Shown: piece by piece, positions 1 through 5,327 of the stretch
Numbering within the stretch: position 1 is the first letter of the stretch
How the letters are laid out: every line of letters starts with the position of its first letter
DNA from: an uncultured Opitutaceae bacterium
GTDB lineage: Bacteria; Verrucomicrobiota; Verrucomicrobiia; Opitutales; Opitutaceae
Direction of reading: 5' to 3'
DNA: 5,327 nt
Assembly (NCBI GenBank): GCA_937128785.1
Contig: CAKZMS010000299.1
Span: 1-5,327 of the forward strand
The notes under the pieces: model-generated
What the model was told of the DNA's origin: nothing
The model's input: only the letters and a program-made list of their open reading frames with translations
The model's database searches: none
Program-made: the position numbers and the translations under genes

Positions 1-281
1 GCGTGGCTGAGGTCCGAGGCGATCCGTCGACTGGCCACGGCTGAACTGCGATAGTAGCCGCCGCCGTGAAGGTAGACCAACATGCCATCGTTGGTGGGCG
101 TGCCGTGAGTGACCCACTCAACCGCGACACCATCGGCCGTCGTTGCCTCAACGGTGGTGCCGGACCGAGGAACGCGACCGTCGTCCGGTTCGGTGGTGCG
201 GAGAAATTCCAGCGACTGTTGGGGTGAGTAGGGGGCGGCGCGTTTCTGCGCGATGAGCTGCTGGAGGAGTTCGCTGGCCAC
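1..281 (-). CDS. HSL-type alpha/beta-hydrolase (esterase), N-terminal part, runs off left edge
   Basis: The 93 N-terminal residues of an alpha/beta-hydrolase fold-3 (hormone-sensitive lipase, family IV esterase) protein are visible; the rest lies beyond the window. The diagnostic part is residues 66-79, GMLVYLHGGGYYRS. The HGGG at 72-75 is the oxyanion-hole motif, preceded by a hydrophobic strand, as in the family. Residues 1-35 resemble the helical cap segment these enzymes carry at the N-terminus. The nucleophile GxSxG and the rest of the catalytic triad would be downstream and cannot be checked. The start is a GTG at 281-279. No in-frame ATG lies nearby upstream, and the first internal methionine (residue 67) is too late to leave a complete fold. 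No signal peptide is seen, so it is probably cytoplasmic. It begins only 8 bases after the upstream GH117 stop, so it is almost certainly co-transcribed with both GH117 genes. From context it may deacylate or de-esterify sugar fragments; the substrate is unknown. Confidence 0.85.
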   Translation of the reverse strand, partial: MASELLQQLIAQKRAAPYSPQQSLEFLRTTEPDDGRVPRSGTTVEATTADGVAVEWVTHGTPTNDGMLVYLHGGGYYRSSAVASRRIASDLSH

Positions 282-289
282 GCCGCCCG

Positions 290-1573
290 TTATGGGGCCG
301 CGGGCGAGGGGGTGTCCATGATTCGTTTCTTCTGCTCCGCCGAAAGGCCGCGCTTGAAGTAGTCGTCGGGAGTGTAATTGACCCGATGCTCTTTCATCTC
401 CGGATCGTGAAGGTCGAGACTGAGGTCACAGTCAAATCGCACCAAGATGGAATGGAACGTGGACCAGTCATTGTTGGCGTTGATGAAGTGCGCCAGACCC
501 CAGGTAATGCCCCGACCATATTCAGTGTTGGTGAAGGCGTCGGGAACATGCGGTGCGGCGGCGTAGGGCATCAGCTCGGTGATGCTGGCGATCTCGAAGT
601 TTACCCAGTCCTCGGCGTATTGAACCGTGTTGTGTTCGTTGCCGTCTTTGTAAACCAGGGCGGCCACGCCTTCCCGGAAAGGGAACAGGCTGGGTTCGTG
701 CCCGGCGGTGATGACCGGATTGAGCGGGTGCTTGGTGAAGGGACCCAGGGGGTGGTCGGCGGTCGCGAGCCCCTGCATGCGCACCAATTTCGGGTCACCA
801 TCGAAGTCAGATTTGTAGTAGAGGTAAATCTTCCCGTCGTGAACCAAGGGATAGGGATCGTGAATGGAGTATTGGTCCCATTCGCCGGGGGCGCCGTTGG
901 GAATGATAATCTCGTGGTGGGGAGTCCATGGGCCATCCGGGGAATCCGACCATGACACGGCTACCGGGCAGTCATCGCCCCGCGTGCCGCTGGCCTGCAG
1001 GAAGCCCTGATAGTAGAGGTAATATTTCCCCTCCCACTCGAGAATGTCGGTCGTGGTGACCGCGCGCCAACCCACGTGGGGCTTCGGGGGACGCGGGACG
1101 GCAACGCCCTGTTCCTCCCATGTGAATCCATCGTCGCTCGTGGCATACCAGATCTCTGCGAGATCCCAATCGGTCGACGCCAGGGTGTCGGTATGCTTGC
1201 CCTTGCCCTGGGGTGGTTTGGGGGTGTGGCGGTAGGTATACCACACATAGTATTTGCCGTTGGCGTAGAGGATCTTCGAAGGGTCGCGACGCGAGATCGT
1301 CCCGTCGTGATTGTTGTAATCGAAGCCCTCGAGCTTGGTGTCTTTGAACTGGGAAAACAGCTCGTTGTGTTCGGGGCGGGGCGCTTCGTAGGCGTCGTAA
1401 AGTCGCTCCATCGCGCCGCTCAAGGGGCGGTCGGGTTTTTCCTTGGGCAGGTAAAAGGGGAAGCCGGATTCCGGAGTTTCGGAATCCCTCTCCGCCTCTT
1501 TCGCCAAGCCTGGCGAACCCAGGGCCAGGACCAAACATGTGAGGGTCGCGAGGTGTTTGATTTTGTTTTTCAT
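290..1573 (-). CDS. Secreted GH117-type glycoside hydrolase, downstream paralog
   Basis: A 427-residue protein of GH117 type. Characterised family members are exo-acting alpha-1,3-(3,6-anhydro-L-galactosidases) that split neoagarobiose into 3,6-anhydro-L-galactose and galactose on a five-bladed beta-propeller. Residues 1-24 form a signal peptide (basic start, hydrophobic core, cleavage likely after GLA), so it is exported. Family signatures: SGAMER at 52-57 fits the SxAxxR N-terminal motif linked to dimerisation. RRDPS has D97 as likely catalytic base. HDP has D239. GHE has H292 and E293, matching the His-Glu pair known in the family. Repeated blade-like strands with YYVWYT, YYLYYQG and IYLYYKS fit the propeller. 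It starts 36 bases after the stop of its upstream paralog, with no clear Shine-Dalgarno, and ends 8 bases before an esterase gene. Family assignment is firm. The substrate (agar-, porphyran- or carrageenan-type end, or another sugar) is inferred, because several GH117 subgroups have no proven activity. GH43-like propeller enzymes are the main alternative. Confidence 0.85.
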   Translation of the reverse strand: MKNKIKHLATLTCLVLALGSPGLAKEAERDSETPESGFPFYLPKEKPDRPLSGAMERLYDAYEAPRPEHNELFSQFKDTKLEGFDYNNHDGTISRRDPSKILYANGKYYVWYTYRHTPKPPQGKGKHTDTLASTDWDLAEIWYATSDDGFTWEEQGVAVPRPPKPHVGWRAVTTTDILEWEGKYYLYYQGFLQASGTRGDDCPVAVSWSDSPDGPWTPHHEIIIPNGAPGEWDQYSIHDPYPLVHDGKIYLYYKSDFDGDPKLVRMQGLATADHPLGPFTKHPLNPVITAGHEPSLFPFREGVAALVYKDGNEHNTVQYAEDWVNFEIASITELMPYAAAPHVPDAFTNTEYGRGITWGLAHFINANNDWSTFHSILVRFDCDLSLDLHDPEMKEHRVNYTPDDYFKRGLSAEQKKRIMDTPSPAAP

Positions 1574-1609
1574 TTCGGCGTAGAGCTGGGGCTTCGATCG
1601 GACGGTTGC
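1574..1609 (-). other. 36-bp spacer between the two GH117 genes
   Basis: Short gap between the stop of the upstream copy and the ATG of the downstream copy. No convincing Shine-Dalgarno, hairpin with T-run or promoter is visible. Read-through transcription of both genes from the promoter near 2896-2940 is the simplest reading. Confidence 0.5.
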
Positions 1610-2893
1610 TCAACGAGCCGCCGGTGAAGGGGTGTTTAAGATGCGTTCCTTTTGCTCCGGTGTCAGCCCCCGGCGCAGGTAGTCTGTTACTTCGTAACGG
1701 ACCTGATGCCGTTTCATCACGGGATCGTGAACATCCCGGCTGAGATCGCAGTCGAAGCGGATCAGGATGGAGTGGTTGTCTTTCCAATTTCCGTTCGCGT
1801 TGGTGACGTGGGAAAGCCCCCAGGTAATGCCCCGGCCATCGGTGGTATTGGTAAACGCATCGGGCACGTGAGGTCCGGCCGCCACCGGCATGAGTTCGGT
1901 GATTCCGACCACGTCGAAGTTTACCCAGTCCTCGGCATATTGGATCGTGTTATGTTCATTGCCGTCCTTGTAGACGAGTGCGGCTACGCCGGTTTTATAG
2001 GGAAAGAGGGTGGTTTCGTGCCCGGAAGTGATCACGGGGTTCAGCGGATGCTTTTCGAAAGGCCCCAGCGGGTGCTCACCGATGGCGAGGCCTTGCATGC
2101 GCACGAGGATAGGATCGCCATCAAAATCCGATTTGTAGTAGATGTAGATCTTGCCGTCATGGACGAGTGGATACGGATCATGGATGGAATATTGATCCCA
2201 CTCGCCGGGAGCTCCGTTGGGGATTACGATTTCGCCGTGGGGCGTCCAAGGTCCGTCGGGGGAATCAGCGTAGGAAACCGCCACGGGGCAATCGTCACCG
2301 CGCTTGCCGCTGGCCTCCATGAAGCCCTGATAATAGAGGTAGTATTTGCCCTCCCATTCGAGAATGTCGGTGGTCGTGACCGACCGCCATCCGACTTCCG
2401 GTTTGGGCGGACGGGGGACGGCGACGCCTTGCTCCTCCCACGTGAATCCGTCCTCGGAAGTCGCATACCAGATTTCGGCCAAGTCCCAATCTCGGGAGGG
2501 GATTACATCGGTGCTCGCATCGGCTCCTTTCGGTGAGGTGGGGGTGTTGCGATAGGTATACCACACGTAGTATCTGCCGTTCGCGTAGATGACCTTTGAA
2601 GGATCGCGGCGGGTGATGGTGCCATCCCCGCCGTTGTAGTCGAGACCCTCCAAGGCGGTGTATTTGAACTGCGAAAACAGTTCGTTGTCCTCCGGCCGAG
2701 GTGCCTCAAAATCCGTGTAGATCCGCTCCATGGCCGCGCTCATCGGGCGATCGGGCTTTTCCTTGGGCAGGACAAACGGAAAGCCCTCGGGGGAAGATTC
2801 GGCCATCGCCAGGGAAGCGGATGAGAAGGCCATCAAGGCGAGACCAAGGACCAAACGGGAAGTGGCAAGGGGGCGGAGGGTAAACTGATTCAT
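1610..2893 (-). CDS. Secreted GH117-type glycoside hydrolase, upstream paralog
   Basis: A 427-residue sister of the downstream GH117 gene, with exactly the same length and no gap in the alignment (305 of 391 mature positions identical by hand count). I chose the ATG at 2893-2891 because it gives a good signal peptide (basic start, core LVLGLALMAF, cleavage probably after AMA near residue 31). The longer in-frame start at 3001 would add 36 residues encoded by the promoter island and bury the signal peptide. Hallmarks: SAAMER at 52-57 (SxAxxR), D97 in RRDPS, D239 in HDP, H292-E293 in GHE, so every expected catalytic position is kept. The expected role is release of a 3,6-anhydro-sugar from the non-reducing end of red-algal oligosaccharides in the periplasm or outside the cell; this is inferred from the family. 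It is first in a presumed operon with its paralog and an esterase. The start is preceded by an AT-rich palindromic region rather than a Shine-Dalgarno. Confidence 0.87.
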   Translation of the reverse strand: MNQFTLRPLATSRLVLGLALMAFSSASLAMAESSPEGFPFVLPKEKPDRPMSAAMERIYTDFEAPRPEDNELFSQFKYTALEGLDYNGGDGTITRRDPSKVIYANGRYYVWYTYRNTPTSPKGADASTDVIPSRDWDLAEIWYATSEDGFTWEEQGVAVPRPPKPEVGWRSVTTTDILEWEGKYYLYYQGFMEASGKRGDDCPVAVSYADSPDGPWTPHGEIVIPNGAPGEWDQYSIHDPYPLVHDGKIYIYYKSDFDGDPILVRMQGLAIGEHPLGPFEKHPLNPVITSGHETTLFPYKTGVAALVYKDGNEHNTIQYAEDWVNFDVVGITELMPVAAGPHVPDAFTNTTDGRGITWGLSHVTNANGNWKDNHSILIRFDCDLSRDVHDPVMKRHQVRYEVTDYLRRGLTPEQKERILNTPSPAAR

Positions 2894-2895
2894 AG

Positions 2896-2927
2896 GGTTA
2901 TATATGCATATTGCATACAATATAACC
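2896..2927 (-). promoter_or_regulatory. AT-rich operator/promoter island with nested palindromes upstream of GH117 operon
   Basis: Three overlapping symmetric elements lie just before the first GH117 start. (1) Outer arms GGTTATAT (2896-2903) and ATATAACC (2920-2927) are perfect complements. (2) ATATTGCATACAATAT (2908-2923) is a 16-base palindrome with only one unmatched pair; on the gene strand its core reads TTGTATGCAA, close to the TTGTATACAA-like sites of GntR/FadR-type repressors. (3) ATATGCATAT (2902-2911) is a perfect 10-base palindrome. The direct repeat TGCATA recurs after one base (2905-2910, 2912-2917). The region is sharply AT-rich against GC-rich surroundings and includes possible -10 elements such as TATATT (2924-2919, minus strand). 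A site only 3-34 bases before the ATG would suit repression by a sugar-responsive regulator. The regulator family is a guess, and no regulator gene is in the window. Confidence 0.6.
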
Positions 2928-2971
2928 GCAGGCGAATCCTTTTTTGGGTAGTCGGAAAATTCTACTTCTAA

Positions 2972-2987
2972 GCTCCTGTGGGGGAGC
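2972..2987 (-). terminator. Weak terminator-like hairpin after the 88-residue gene
   Basis: GCTCC (2972-2976) and GGAGC (2983-2987) form a perfect 5-bp stem with a 6-base loop, 23 bases past the stop of the upstream small gene. In the minus direction it is followed by a purine-rich stretch and only then TTTT (near 2960-2957), so the T-run is poor. It would separate the phosphoesterase pair from the GH117 operon. Low confidence. Confidence 0.3.
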
Positions 2988-3010
2988 AGGTTTGGGGTCA
3001 CGATTTGATC

Positions 3011-3277
3011 CTAGAGCCGTGCTGCTTTATCGCGCGCAGCCGCCACGATTTGCTCAATCTCCTTCATCTGCTTGGGCGAGATCAAGCGACGAGGAACCCG
3101 CTTTTCTGCATCGGAGATCAGTCGATCAAAATCATCATCCGATGGATGGTGAGGCTCCCACCGGGTGTGATGTCCCTGGTGTCGAGTGAAGCTGAGCACA
3201 CTGCCATGGATCTTGGCTTTCACCTTGTATTTGCCCTCTTCCGGATCCCGGTTCCACCAGTTGAACTCTTTGGTCAT
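3011..3277 (-). CDS. 88-residue protein of unknown function, His-rich centre, coupled to metallophosphoesterase
   Basis: I do not recognise the family. The protein has an aromatic start (FNWWNRDPEEG, residues 5-15), then a probable beta strand (YKVKAKIHGSVLSFTR, 17-32). A histidine-rich patch follows (H33, H36, H37, H43, H44) around W40, then an acidic run (DDDFD, 47-51), a basic RRL near 63-65 and a helical C-terminus (about 67-87). No signal peptide or membrane segment is seen, so it should be cytoplasmic. The ATG overlaps the stop of the metallophosphoesterase gene as ATGA, and no Shine-Dalgarno precedes it, so its translation probably depends on the upstream gene. This coupling, the long clean frame and the plausible secondary-structure layout argue it is real. 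A function tied to the phosphoesterase, for instance as partner or regulator, is only inferred from position. Metal binding by the histidines is a possibility, not a claim. Confidence 0.7.
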   Translation of the reverse strand: MTKEFNWWNRDPEEGKYKVKAKIHGSVLSFTRHQGHHTRWEPHHPSDDDFDRLISDAEKRVPRRLISPKQMKEIEQIVAAARDKAARL

Positions 3278-4101
3278 GCGTCTGGGGATAGGGACTGACT
3301 CGGGGGAGAGGCCAGCGGAATCTGGTTGATGACTTTCCCGGGGAAGCAGGAATCGTGGCTCCAGCTGATGCGGCGGACCGCGGCCATTTCATTGGCGACG
3401 TCGACGGAGAAAGCTCCGAGCGGGCCGGTAAATGCGCCGAGGTTAATGACCCACCTGTCGGCCCGTTGCCAAATTCTGGGAAAGTGGACGTGACCGGTAA
3501 CGATGACCCGGGCCTCCGGTCGCCATGTTGCGGCGGCATTGACGGCCCGGTCCGCGATGGTCCGCCACGTGTTGATCATCGCGAGCGGTTGCCGCGGGGG
3601 GAAAAACTCAGTCAGCAGACGCCGAACCCGATGGGATAGATCTTTCTTTTCCGGGTCACATTCCCGGCGGAATCCGATACAGGCTTCTCTCATCGTAGCG
3701 ATCCGATCAGCAAACTCGCTGAACCCGCGTTCCGGATGTTCAGCTTTGATTTTTTTTATGCGTTCGCCCAGTTGGTCACGCACGCTGCTCCAGGGAACAA
3801 TATCGTCGAGAAACACATCTCCGTGCGTCGCCCAAAGGAGGCCTTCCGCAGCCGAAGCATCATGGGTATCAGAGATGTCGGGATCGTGGTTGCCAGTGAT
3901 GAACCGGACCCGTGCTACACGAGAGGTGAAGAATTCCCTGATCTCTTCTACCTGCTCGGGTTTCATGCCTGTCTGATTGTCGCAAGTATCTCCGTTCAGC
4001 CAAAGTTCATCCACCCCCTCAAGCAGCGCCTCGAGTGATTCGAGTCGTTTGAGCCGGGAAGAAGCATCTCGGAAGTGAAGATCGGAGAGAATGCGCAGCA
4101 T
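3274..4101 (-). CDS. Calcineurin-like metallophosphoesterase (UDP-2,3-diacylglucosamine hydrolase-like)
   Basis: A 275-residue two-metal phosphoesterase. All core motifs are in order: SDLH (D7, H9), NGDTCDN (D38), GNHD (N71, H72), THGD (H93) and GHVH (H204, H206), which together form the dinuclear metal site. The layout resembles the LpxH-like branch that cleaves pyrophosphate or phosphodiester bonds. However, a roughly 100-residue, charged, mostly helical segment lies between THGD and GHVH (about 96-195). It may form a cap that sets the substrate, so LpxH itself should not be assumed. I start at the ATG at 4101, which places the first motif at residues 6-9 as usual in the family; an in-frame TTG at 4116 would add five residues. 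Neither has a clear Shine-Dalgarno. There is no signal peptide, so it is cytoplasmic. It overlaps the next gene by four bases and diverges from the LolA-like gene. The substrate is unknown. Confidence 0.85.
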   Translation of the reverse strand: MLRILSDLHFRDASSRLKRLESLEALLEGVDELWLNGDTCDNQTGMKPEQVEEIREFFTSRVARVRFITGNHDPDISDTHDASAAEGLLWATHGDVFLDDIVPWSSVRDQLGERIKKIKAEHPERGFSEFADRIATMREACIGFRRECDPEKKDLSHRVRRLLTEFFPPRQPLAMINTWRTIADRAVNAAATWRPEARVIVTGHVHFPRIWQRADRWVINLGAFTGPLGAFSVDVANEMAAVRRISWSHDSCFPGKVINQIPLASPPSQSLSPDA

Positions 4102-4195
4102 GTTACGAGGAGCCAATCAGCCATGACCGGAGCCCGACGCCAATCCCTAAGCAACGAGCTTGTGCCGGGAATGGGCATGCGCTGAGGTGAGGGTC
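4102..4195. promoter_or_regulatory. 94-bp divergent intergenic region
   Basis: This gap lies between the starts of the phosphoesterase (minus) and the LolA-like gene (plus), so it should hold both promoters, or they lie partly in the genes. I cannot pick out convincing -35/-10 boxes. A 7-base direct repeat GCCAATC (4112-4118, 4139-4145) is present but could be chance. Confidence 0.4.
4184..4190 (+). promoter_or_regulatory. Shine-Dalgarno for the LolA-like gene
   Basis: GAGGTGA is a 7-base match to the canonical AGGAGGTGA, ending 5 bases before the ATG at 4196. It is the only strong ribosome binding site in the window. It decides the start against the longer TTG-initiated reading at 4160, which would hide the signal peptide. 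Confidence 0.75.
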
Positions 4196-5008
4196 ATGCG
4201 GTTGATCTCCCGGTTATTGTTTTGCCTCCCGATGTTTGGATTTTCGGCCACCCGCGGGTGGGCGGATGCAGCGGCGGCGGATATCGCCCGCATTCATGTC
4301 GAAGCGATTGGTGGCCGGGATCGGGTGGAACGTCTGGAAAGTTTTCGCGCTGCCGGACAATCCCGATTGGGGGAGGTGACCTTGGACTTTCAGATGTGGG
4401 CCGCCCGCCCGCGGTCGATTCGCATCGAGGTCATGATGCAAAACCAGACGTTGATTCAAGGCTGGGATGGCAGCGGTGAAGCCTGGATCCAAGGTGGAGT
4501 AGGGGGGGAGGTGCAGCCCATGCCCGAGAATGTGAAGGATCGGTTCAAATCGGAATCCGAATTCGATACGCCCTTGGTCAACCCGGAGGAGCGAGGCTAC
4601 GCTTTGGAATACGCCGGTGAAGACGAGGTGGGCGGTCGGCCGGTAGTCAAACTACTGGCCACCCGTGACTTCACGGATCAATCCACTCTCTATCTGGCGG
4701 CGGACACCTATTTTATCGTGCGGCAGGATCGCGTCCGCATCGCGCCCGATGGCAGCCGCACGGCGACTCAGACCTACTACGGAGATTTCCGTCCGGTCTT
4801 GGGAGTGATCATGCCTCACCAAATCAGTGTGTATGAAGGCGAGCGACTCACCAGCGACGTCACGTTGAACTGGATCGAACCTAACCCGCCGCGGGAGGAC
4901 GATCTGTTCCGAGCTCCCTCGAGTGCGGCGGACGATAAAGAGGTGGAAGACCTGAAGGCACCGCCGGCCGAGGGGCAGTCCGACAGTATTCTGGAATTGG
5001 CTGACTAG
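4196..5008 (+). CDS. Exported LolA/LolB-like outer-membrane lipoprotein-sorting-type protein
   Basis: A 270-residue protein with an N-terminal signal peptide (MRLISRLLFCLPMFGFSA, cleavage likely after A23 or A25). The mature part resembles the broad group annotated as outer membrane lipoprotein-sorting proteins. A helix with HVEAIGG (34-40) and a leading LESFRAAGQ are followed by beta strands in which exported proteins of this group carry a W-DG-W pattern (here QGWDGSGEAW, 88-97). Further strands include RPVVKLLATRDF and YLAADTYFIVRQ, then TYYGDFRPVLGVIMPHQI, a typical late motif. The fold would be a half-barrel that holds lipid acyl chains, in the periplasm. No lipobox is seen (C10 is preceded by F), so it is probably soluble. 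The C-terminus (about 235-270) is acidic and looks disordered. A specific role in lipoprotein transfer is not shown; the group is functionally loose. It has a strong ribosome binding site and is followed by a YhcH-family gene. Confidence 0.75.
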   Translation: MRLISRLLFCLPMFGFSATRGWADAAAADIARIHVEAIGGRDRVERLESFRAAGQSRLGEVTLDFQMWAARPRSIRIEVMMQNQTLIQGWDGSGEAWIQGGVGGEVQPMPENVKDRFKSESEFDTPLVNPEERGYALEYAGEDEVGGRPVVKLLATRDFTDQSTLYLAADTYFIVRQDRVRIAPDGSRTATQTYYGDFRPVLGVIMPHQISVYEGERLTSDVTLNWIEPNPPREDDLFRAPSSAADDKEVEDLKAPPAEGQSDSILELAD

Positions 5009-5055
5009 CCGGATTGTTCACTTGCCTCCAACCAGATGGGGCAACCCACTGAGAC
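5009..5055 (+). other. 47-bp spacer between LolA-like and YhcH-family genes
   Basis: No terminator with a T-run is visible. TTGCCTC (5022-5028) could pair with GGGGCAA (5038-5044) across a 9-base loop with one G-U pair, but no T-run follows. Co-transcription of the two genes is likely. Confidence 0.4.
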
Positions 5056-5327
5056 ATGGCCTTATGGGGAACCGTAAAAACGCTGCGTCAGCAGTTGATC
5101 AATAATGCCCGATTCAGCGTCGCGCTGGACTACCTGGAAAAGGTGCAGACCGCCGGAACGGTCGAACACGACCGGGTCATGGCGGTGCCGGCCGGTGAAA
5201 TGAATCGGGTCGAGCTGGCGGAAGGGGTTTTCGCCTTGGAGCAGGCATACGTCGGCAAGGCGCGCGCCGAGGGCCGGTGGGAAGCCCATGACCGACACAT
5301 CGATTTGCAAGCGATCGTGGCCGGGCC
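5056..5327 (+). CDS. YhcH/YjgK/YiaL family protein (DUF386), N-terminal part, runs off right edge
   Basis: Ninety residues are visible from the ATG at 5056. The family signature is near the window end: RWEAHDRHIDLQAIVAG (residues 74-90) matches the conserved E-x-H-x-x-x-I-D-x-Q segment, in which E76, H78 and D83 contribute to the metal-bearing, cupin-like barrel. The N-terminal half (ALDYL at 23-27, MAVPAGEMNRVELAEGVFALEQ at 42-63) also fits the usual order of this roughly 150-residue family. Characterised members include the E. coli sialic acid anomerase NanQ (YhcH), the biofilm protein TabA and the EbgC subunit, so a role in sugar anomer handling is plausible but not assignable here. It is probably cytoplasmic, with no signal peptide. 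It follows the LolA-like gene by 47 bases on the same strand, with only a weak ribosome binding site. The C-terminal part lies outside the window. Confidence 0.85.
   Translation, partial: MALWGTVKTLRQQLINNARFSVALDYLEKVQTAGTVEHDRVMAVPAGEMNRVELAEGVFALEQAYVGKARAEGRWEAHDRHIDLQAIVAG

Larger units (their letters stand above)
290..2893 (-). repeat. Tandem duplication, two 1284-bp gene copies at 1320-bp offset
   Basis: The coding sequences at 290-1573 and 1610-2893 match position for position at a constant offset of 1320 bases (1284 coding plus 36 spacer), with no indel in the coding part. Identity is high in blocks, for example a shared run of about 23 bases ending near 616 and 1936. Synonymous differences are scattered throughout, so the duplication is not recent. 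The signal-peptide regions are essentially unrelated. I see no flanking transposon ends or target duplications. Confidence 0.9.

Noticed and set aside
1535..1573. Possible lipobox in the downstream GH117 signal peptide (LATLTC)
   Set aside because: The residue before C13 is T rather than G, A or S, and the cysteine comes before the hydrophobic core; a normal GLA cleavage site follows.
972..1787. 271-codon frame on the minus strand spanning both GH117 genes
   Set aside because: It is out of frame with both, has low-complexity R/P/G/H-rich composition, and is a shadow of the real genes.
1652..2536. Long open frame (294 codons) on the plus strand, antisense to the upstream GH117 gene
   Set aside because: It mirrors the codon pattern of a GC-rich gene on the other strand, and a similar antisense frame (386-955) sits in the paralog. 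No recognisable domain or ribosome binding site.
2894..3001. 36-residue N-terminal extension of the upstream GH117 protein
   Set aside because: It would be encoded by the AT-rich palindromic promoter region and would bury an otherwise good signal peptide. The shorter start also gives exact length equality with the paralog.
4112..4145. Direct repeat GCCAATC in the divergent intergenic region
   Set aside because: Only 7 bases, two copies, not symmetric with respect to either promoter; chance is a sufficient explanation.
5022..5044. Hairpin between the LolA-like and YhcH-family genes as a terminator
   Set aside because: A 7-bp stem with a G-U pair and a 9-base loop but no T-run after it; too weak to call.

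Overview
The window is a GC-rich, gene-dense bacterial segment with seven supported protein-coding genes, two of them cut by the window edges. It resembles a polysaccharide-degrading bacterium of the Planctomycetota/Verrucomicrobiota type, most likely a marine or algae-associated Verrucomicrobiota. This placement is an inference from gene content (tandem secreted GH117-type enzymes, a LolA-like exported protein next to a YhcH-family protein, weak Shine-Dalgarno signals at most starts). No phylogenetic marker is present.

Left half, minus strand, read right to left from about 2940 to 1: an AT-rich promoter/operator island (about 2896-2927) precedes two tandem genes (2893-1610 and 1573-290). Each encodes a 427-residue exported glycoside hydrolase of GH117 type, the family of alpha-1,3-(3,6-anhydro-L-galactosidases) of agar breakdown. 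The two proteins align without a gap and are about 78% identical over the mature region by my count. They share the family hallmarks: the SxAxxR N-terminal motif, RRDPS, HDP and GHE. Eight bases after the second gene an HSL-type alpha/beta-hydrolase (esterase) begins and runs off the left edge. The three genes look like one operon, probably a sugar-inducible module in which exported GH117 enzymes release anhydro-sugar ends and the cytoplasmic hydrolase acts on an ester or related intermediate.

Middle, minus strand, 4101-3011: a calcineurin-like metallophosphoesterase is followed, with a 4-base ATGA overlap, by a gene for an 88-residue protein of unknown function. A weak terminator-like hairpin (2972-2987) lies between this pair and the GH117 promoter.

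Right end, plus strand, 4196 to the edge: an exported LolA/LolB-like outer-membrane lipoprotein-sorting-type protein is followed 47 bases later by a partial YhcH/YjgK/YiaL (cupin-like sugar anomerase/TabA) gene. The metallophosphoesterase and LolA-like genes diverge from a 94-base gap.

I saw no RNA gene, CRISPR array, insertion sequence or transposase. There is no clear sign of a wholly new system. The most unusual elements are the GH117 tandem pair with its operator island and the small histidine-rich protein coupled to the phosphoesterase.
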